Source of the DNA: Pseudomonas sp. MWU13-2105
Lineage (GTDB): Bacteria; Pseudomonadota; Gammaproteobacteria; Pseudomonadales; Pseudomonadaceae
Direction of reading: 5' to 3'
DNA: 64,000 bases
Assembly: GCF_023242315.1 (NCBI RefSeq)
Contig: NZ_JALLIY010000004.1
Location: 310,001 to 374,000, forward strand
Shown: one piece after another, positions 63,806 to 64,000 of the stretch
Layout: every line of letters starts with the position of its first letter
Numbering within the stretch: the first letter of the stretch is position 1
Program-made: the position numbers and the translations under genes
Notes under the pieces: generated by a model
What the model saw: the letters and a program-made list of their open reading frames with translations, nothing else
What the model was told of the DNA's origin: nothing
Database searches by the model: none

Positions 63806-64000
63806 CAAGCCTCCTTGCGACGGCCGAACGCTGCGTGGACGAGAATAGGCAAGCCTGAAAGGAGTGTAGCGGTCAGCAGGAAAAGCGTGGTTCTTTGCTC
63901 GGCGCTGGTGCAAATGCTTCTAAGCCGCAGCTTTCGCCCATGCGGGCTCGCGGAGCGGGGACGCTACGCATAGGGAAAAGTTGTACAGCGGGAGCGTTAT
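63806..64000. other. Right edge, no gene seen
   Basis: The last 195 bases contain no recognisable ORF, tRNA or terminator. They probably hold the promoter of the TfoX-domain gene on the minus strand. Confidence 0.3.

Overview
The window is core chromosome of a Pseudomonas, most likely a fluorescens/putida-type species. The protein families and the gene order (lactate genes, smpB, fur, recN, grpE-dnaK-dnaJ, carAB, greA, ftsH, glmM, secG, nusA-infB-pnp, acs, pgi, panBCD, pcnB, crcZ, cbrBA, gluQ, dksA) match what I know of the corresponding P. aeruginosa region. High GC, paired REP elements (REPINs) between genes, and a prrF and a crcZ small-RNA gene fit the same genus. I see no prophage, insertion sequence, CRISPR array or rRNA.

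Layout. 1-6.45 kb: lactate uptake and oxidation (lldP, lldD and a D-lactate dehydrogenase that runs off the left edge) with divergent lldR. 6.5-11 kb: smpB, ratA-rnfH, bamE, fur, recN. 11.1-15.9 kb: heat-shock chaperones grpE-dnaK-dnaJ with two good sigma-32 promoters, then dapB. 16-21.7 kb: carA-carB-greA behind an attenuator-like leader. 21.7-28.3 kb: yhbY, rlmE, ftsH, folP, glmM, tpiA, secG, tRNA-Leu. 28.4-37.5 kb: the initiator-tRNA/rimP/nusA/infB/rbfA/truB/rpsO/pnp gene-expression cluster. 37.5-43.5 kb: envelope and poorly known genes (BON protein, DUF2845, DUF748, a methyltransferase, an MpaB-like protein). 43.5-51 kb: acs, pgi, panD-panC-panB, folK. 50.6-58.8 kb: pcnB, small RNA CrcZ, CbrB, CbrA, small protein CbrX, GluQ, DksA. 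58.8-64 kb: aminotransferase, sfsA, a Rieske protein, deoC, PrrF, a cyclic-nucleotide-binding-like protein and a TfoX C-terminal-domain protein.

How it works together. The window holds the carbon-catabolite control switch (CbrX/CbrA/CbrB, CrcZ with six A-rich Hfq/Crc decoy motifs, a sigma-54 promoter and a palindromic activator site). It also holds two plausible targets of that switch: lldP and acs each carry an AANAANAA-type motif in the leader. Both sides of iron control are present: the cysteine-free Fur and a Fur-box-controlled PrrF RNA. Stress inputs are visible as a LexA box at recN and sigma-32 promoters at grpE and dnaK. Most genes are standard housekeeping genes. The most interesting unexplained material is in leaders and intergenic regions: the carA leader ORF plus terminator, a possible uof-like ORF touching fur, tandem terminators between the initiator tRNA and rimP, the inverted repeat before rpsO, the long stem before pnp, and a sigma-54 promoter before a BON gene. 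All calls come from reading the sequence; no database search was run.
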